NCBI RefSeq assembly: GCF_017654505.1
Contig: NC_054539.1
Coordinates: forward strand, 72,680,913-72,744,912
Origin: Polyodon spathula
Lineage: Eukaryota; Chordata; Actinopteri; Acipenseriformes; Polyodontidae
Length of the DNA: 64,000 bases
Direction of reading: 5' to 3'
Each line of letters starts with the position of its first letter. The first letter of the stretch is position 1. Position numbers and translations under genes: made by a program. Below are positions 59,193 to 64,000 of this stretch, one piece after another. Under the pieces are notes generated by a model, which was not told where the DNA came from, searched no databases, and worked only from the letters and a program-made list of their open reading frames with translations.

Positions 59193-59870
59193 TTCCACAT
59201 GTTCTTAAATTTTGAGGATACAGCCATTCTTGTTGAGTTTGTGGAGTTCTGAGATATTCTAAGCACACTATACAATGCCTGACATGTTCCAAAACAGCCT
59301 TACTGACTATTCGGTTGACATGGAACAAGTATTCTAGAGACTGGAATGTTTCTCCAGTTGCCAGAAATATTGTTATTGCTGAAAGCTCTCTTGCTATTAT
59401 TGCTGCTCGCATTACTGTATCTTTTTTTAAAATGTTATCTTCAACAATGGAGAGAAGAGCATGAAAAGTGTACTTATCCATTGGAAGCATGGATTTGGAG
59501 CCATCTGTGGCAAAGGCCTTTAGAAGTGTATTAAAGCAATTGTGTTTTTCATGACAAAGTAGCCAAGTGTCTTTTTATCTCTTTTTTTCAAACACACTTC
59601 AACAATGCAGCCAGCTGCAAACTTTTTCTTTTTTTCTTCCACTTCTACTTTTACCAACTGTTTAAGTTTTTAGAAGTTGTCATGACAACTGTAAGTGTAA
59701 AACAGATTTAGTAACTCCAAACTTACTTTAAATATTATTGGTTCATCTCTTAAGTTTCCTGAAAAAGTTGCCATTGGAAGTTGCCTTGTGTTACACAGAA
59801 GTAGAAGCAACTTGGTTGCCAGACACTCTTTTGATGCAACAGTTGCCAGGAAAAGTTGCCTCATATTACA

Positions 59871-62800
59871 TTTGTTTAAGTCTTTTCACACCAACTATAA
59901 CACCTTTCTATGATTTTTTCTAGATATGCACATATTTCCAGCAGCTAGTAATCCTATCCAAAGTTTTCACAGAATGGAATTTTATACATAACCCAGTTCC
60001 AGGTACAATACCTTCCAGACTTACAGCTTTCACCAATATTGGGACCACACAAACCAGATGACTATACTCCTAGAAAACAACGCCAGACCACAGTCTACAG
60101 ATGCTTACCAACAACCAGCAGGAAAAAAAGTATGAGGAATACGCTTCGTACTTGTGCATCATTAATAACTTAGTTCGTTTTTGTGCCAGTAAGGATGGAC
60201 ATGATGTGTCTAACAACACTGTTATTATTACTGTTCACTGCTGTTTCAAAGAGGAAGCCCATGTTTCAACACTACTTAGGTATACAGCTGAATGTTTTAA
60301 ACATGACCATTACTGCCCACCAAAAATACACAGGCTTATTTGTCAGCCTATTGGTTAACCTAAACAAGAGTGCCCCGTTCAGATATGCAGGAGCATGGAG
60401 CAGATCCCTAGACAATGAAGAATCACTAGAAAATAAGATGTCAACTTTGTAGCCTTGTGTGTCATATACACACTAGGCTGGTAATAACAGAACAGTCCTG
60501 TTCTGAGGCATATCTAAAGCAATCAGGTGGGGGAGTGGGGGATGCATAATGCTGCGGCTCAGCACAGGAAAAACAATCCCATAGCTGTAATTGACCAGGC
60601 ACTGTGCTATTTATCATGACTGATCCCAAGGTAACAGCATTAATGAGACTACTAATTCTGTGGAATGATGAGGAAGAAGATTTCATTTGGGGTTAAAACA
60701 GGTGGATGAATTTATACAAATGGCAGGTATGGAACAATTATAATTCTGTCTCACAGATAACACATGCAGAGGCAGAGGTGGCTGAGGTAGGTTGACAATG
60801 GGATATGAACCCTTTTGCCTCTGTTTCATGGTTTGAATCTAGAATTGCTTTTTGGCGTTCCACAGTGACTGAATCATCTTTTTGTCGATTTATGAATTCA
60901 CTATATAGTAAAACAGTACAGTGGGAAACACATATCCACTGAGAGCAGACATTATCATTATTTTATTGTGAGCAATGAATCATGGCATTCTAATACAGTA
61001 ATAAGCAGTGTTAAATTGCAGTGCTTTAATCAGAACGCAAGTAAAAAGGATGAGAATTCTAGCTGCCATGACAGAACTGTCATCTGAGCTGTTATTGAAA
61101 ATACAGTGTAGAGTTACTAATGTTTTAACATGTGTGGTTAATATTTTGCATTAACCAAATCATTAAAAAAAACAATCACAATAACACAAAAACATAATAA
61201 GTATACCATATTTGCTATGCTATAATATATTAACCAGCTATGCCCCATGTGTATTAAACTCATTTTGAATAAAGAGCTACAATACAAAGCACAGAACATA
61301 TTGCTGAAAAAGTGTATTTACGCTGAATAATGCATTTATACAACAAATAACAAGATATCTATCTTCATAATCATTAATATAACTATAGTTTGTATAGAGC
61401 TCAGAGCAAAAAGTAAATGTCAGAATAGTATTGCCTTGCATCAGCATTGCTGTGATTGCAAAAACAAAAATAGACTTCGATCTTATGTTATTGTAGGCAT
61501 TCTCAGTAGTAGAGTAGTTGTTTAAATACATATTTTAAATAAAAATAAAACTACCAATATGGAAATTTATGGAAACTTATATTTCACATATATAAAAAGC
61601 AATATGTTACACGTATATGCTGTTATTTCTCTTCATTTGGTTTCTATGTGTACGTATATATATATGTTCTATATAATAATTATATACGGATTGGTTATGA
61701 AATTGACCCTATTTTTTAGTATTTTCGATATAAGAATTTTAGGTTTTGTGTAGGTAACATATATTGCTCTCCATACTCCAAATATGTGTCTTTATACTTT
61801 AAATATATGTTTTTTTAGAATCTATGTGTGTTTTTTATACTTCATATACATTTTGTATAATCTAAATATGTCTTTTTATACTCTAAATATGTTTGGGTTT
61901 TTTTTAATAATGAAAATATACCCCTTCATTTGGTGAATGTTTTATACAAATGACTAAGATATGTTCATATATTGTCCATTGCACAATTAAGAAAAATGTG
62001 AAACTTAATATTATAATATAGACAAAATTGATATAATACATGTATATACTTACCCACTGTAACCAGAATATAAAATGCAACACTGTAACACTTTCATACA
62101 AATATAATTCCTAGGATCTGTGCTTTACAGAAAAGACAACACAAGATATATGGATAGGAGTTAATAAAAGCTGGAGTAAACACTTGGAAAGTATGTCCCT
62201 GTGTATTGTAGTAGTTGATAGACAATCTAACATTTATTCAAGGGTTGTTCCTTGGTAAAATGTTATAATGAGATGATATGGGTGTTAAGGTAGCTTTAAT
62301 TGTGAAAGCTTTCTTGTATCTTATATGACCTGTATGTTTGATATACACTTTGCAGGTAAAAAGCATCTTTAATCAGAATGTGATTTCATGCTATTTACAA
62401 AAATGTTTATGGTGTATGATAAAAAATATAAACTGATCATTTGTATTATTTATTTATTTATTTAAAATAAGTACATTTCTTGTAATTCTTATTCTCGTTA
62501 TTTTCATTCTTGGAATCTGTGAATTAAATAACATTTTTGTGAACATTTTTAATTTATTCCTTATTTACTCTGTTTATATACACACACTTTCACTTATCTT
62601 TTTATGGTATACAAATCAATTTGCAGACATTATTCTTTTTGATTGTACATGTTCCTGTTTTGCTTATATTTAAAACGCATTAAGAACATGTGTACATCAA
62701 TATATGGATATGTGATGCATATATGTAGCATAAAAAACGGTATGCATTGCATTTATTTATAATATACTGAAAATATGTTTTCTTTCCATATAGGTAGAAG

Positions 62801-62981
62801 CTGACTCTCTGTGATGAAAGCAAATTCACAGCTAAAACACTGAAGCCCTATTTCTCTTTGAGAACATTATACACATATATAATATTTTAGAACTAACATA
62901 TAGAAACCTCATTTTAAAGGGGGCATGATTTTAGCTAAATCATCTATAAGAAATCTAAATGTATGTTATAGTCCAGTATAG
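59871..62981. other. Intergenic AT-rich DNA
   Basis: No gene, RNA gene or recognised repeat seen. Open frames at 60101-60358 and 60183-60452 overlap in two frames and resemble no family I know. Confidence 0.6.
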
Positions 62982-63225
62982 GAGGCAGTGTGGTCCAGAG
63001 GTTAAAGTCCAGGGTTTGTAATCAGAAGGACACTGGTACAAATCCCACCTCTGCCACTGACTGACACATTGTGTGACCCTGAGCAAGTCACTTAACCTCC
63101 TTGTGGTCCATACTGCAAATGAGATGTTAAATCAAGGTCCTATTGTAAGTGACTCTGCAGATAATGTACCGGTCACAGCCTACCTCTGTAAAGTGCTTTG
63201 TAATGGTGGTCTACTATGAAAGGCG

Positions 63226-63288
<63 letters not shown>
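62982..63288 (+). mobile_element. tRNA-derived SINE, nearly complete
   Basis: A tRNA-like head carries an exact RNA polymerase III A box (TGGTCCAGAGG, 62991-63001) and a B box with one mismatch (GGTACAAATCC, 63035-63045). A tRNA-unrelated body follows (CCCTGAGCAAGTCACTTAAC), then a LINE-like tail (AAAGTGCTTTGTAATGGTGG, AAGGCGCTATATA) and an (AT)n run from 63224. The tail matches the fragment at 59056-59192, so both come from the same or a related family. Confidence 0.85.
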
Positions 63289-63289
<1 letters not shown>

Positions 63290-64000
63290 GTATATCATTC
63301 TAAGATCTATATATTGTTATAGAGTTATTTAAACATACAGTGGAAAGGACTAAAAAAATGATTTGAGTTGAGTTTTTTGGTTGTATCAACTTCCATCAAA
63401 GTTAAATCTCTTGCATGTAATATCAACTCATTAAACATGTTAACAGTGGAAACAAAGACTGCCAATAAAGTTTTAGCTTACAAATACTGGTATAAATACA
63501 GCTCCAGCAGCACAGTGCAAGGCAAGTACACATGATTTGAAAAGCTTACTTTGATGCCAGCCAGTACTACTGTATATATTACCAATTAGATCAGGAAAGA
63601 TATCAGTTTACAACGCTCATAAAAGATTGAGAAATGTTACTTTTTAATAGAAAATATTGATTTCCTCCTATATTACCCTATTCTAAAACATGAAAATTGG
63701 TTCTTAACTCAAATGTGGAATTCGATTAGAAATTGCCTCGTTGAATTTCATTTCAGTCACTTCGTGAAGCAATATGAAAAAAAAAGTCTAGTTTTAGAAT
63801 AAATTCATATAATGCATTTACAGCCCTTATTCCAATTTAAATACAATATTTCAGGTAAATCATGTCACTTCCTGGAAACTACCAGCTATATAGTGCATTC
63901 CAATTTCTTATCCTGAGGAATGGATAGATAAATGGGCTTTATCTGAGTCAAAGTGAAAAGTCTTCAAAATGAAAGAATATATAGCAAAACATTAGAGCAT
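63289..64000. other. Intergenic AT-rich DNA to window end
   Basis: Nothing recognised. Confidence 0.6.

Larger units (their letters stand above)
58189..59640 (-). pseudogene. HARBI1-like Harbinger transposase pseudogene
   Basis: Read on -, the N-terminal part (59490 to about 59190) gives MDKYTFHALLSIVEDNI, then KKDTVMRAAI and FLATGETFQSLEYLFHVNR, the helix-turn-helix region of HARBI1-type transposases. A SINE fragment then interrupts it. It resumes at about 59040 with DGKHVIIDPPPHSDS, a frameshifted 36-base repeat block and ALVDAELKFSYVDVGTNGR with the first catalytic Asp. VADEVFVLKPYLIKPY follows with the second Asp. The catalytic-Glu motif (normally VENVFGI-like) reads with Lys (codon 58511-58509). 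After another frameshift come the HNYLR and PPGSTDQEDVGTGQ blocks. It is certainly inactive. Confidence 0.85.
55426..59870. mobile_element. Decayed PIF/Harbinger DNA transposon (two-gene type)
   Basis: TGTAACACGAGGCAACTTTC at 55426-55445 is mirrored by an inverted copy with two changes in the first 19 bases at 59851-59870 (AAAAGTTGCCTCATATTACA). A second inverted copy lies at 59776-59795, so the right end could be at either. Both ends are rich in short GGCAACTT/TTGCC motifs. Between them lie a MADF-like gene on + and a HARBI1-like transposase on -, the convergent pair expected of Harbinger elements. The expected 3-base target duplication is not clear. A SINE fragment and other repeats have landed inside, and both genes are broken. 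Confidence 0.8.

Noticed and set aside
62982..63080. Functional tRNA gene
   Set aside because: A and B boxes are present, but the cloverleaf is not kept and a SINE body and LINE-like tail follow. It is a SINE head.

Overview
This is a vertebrate nuclear genomic window, most likely from a ray-finned fish. It is AT-rich and carries many long dinucleotide tracts. Its transposon relics (hAT, Tc1/mariner-like, PIF/Harbinger, CR1-like LINE, and SINEs with LINE-type tails) are a mix typical of slowly evolving fishes such as sturgeons, paddlefishes or gars. The species assignment is an inference. Everything was read by eye from the sequence; no database was searched.

The only host protein-coding gene I can support is the 3' two-thirds of an Eph receptor tyrosine kinase on the + strand. 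It spans 14 exons from 12903 to 52262 and matches what I know of EPHA7 almost residue for residue. The exons are in the classic Eph order: second cysteine-rich/EGF-like exon, two fibronectin III domains, transmembrane helix, juxtamembrane tyrosines, kinase domain, SAM domain and a C-terminal PDZ ligand ending V-Q-V. All visible junctions are GT-AG, the phases agree across every join, and the exons give 716 codons before the stop. Human EPHA7 is 998 residues, so about 282 residues (signal peptide, ephrin-binding domain and first cysteine-rich part; exons 1-3) lie upstream of this window.

Layout: 1-12902 is the 3' part of intron 3, with a foldback element and a broken hAT transposon. 12903-16039 holds exons 4 and 5. 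16040-41232 is a 25.2-kb intron with a CR1-like LINE end, a Tc1-like MITE, a 9-copy minisatellite, a second LINE end split by a 453-bp palindromic MITE, and several quiet stretches that read like conserved regulatory DNA. 41233-52262 holds exons 6-17. The 3' UTR follows from 52263, with several possible polyadenylation signals. A decayed two-gene PIF/Harbinger element (MADF-like protein plus HARBI1-like transposase) occupies about 55426-59870 and has itself been hit by a SINE fragment. The rest is intergenic, with one nearly complete tRNA-derived SINE near 63 kb.

The observations most worth following are: (i) intron 5 carries an in-frame stop and an AATAAA just after exon 5, arranged to make a short secreted EphA7 like the truncated forms known in mammals; (ii) the Harbinger relic has an in-frame 36-bp tandem expansion next to its first catalytic motif and a Lys where the catalytic Glu is expected; (iii) the LINE end at 38-39 kb has a tail shared with fish SINEs and is split by a nearly perfect palindrome; (iv) an uninterrupted run of 29 G lies 91 bases after a kinase-exon donor. 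I did not find a new multi-gene system.
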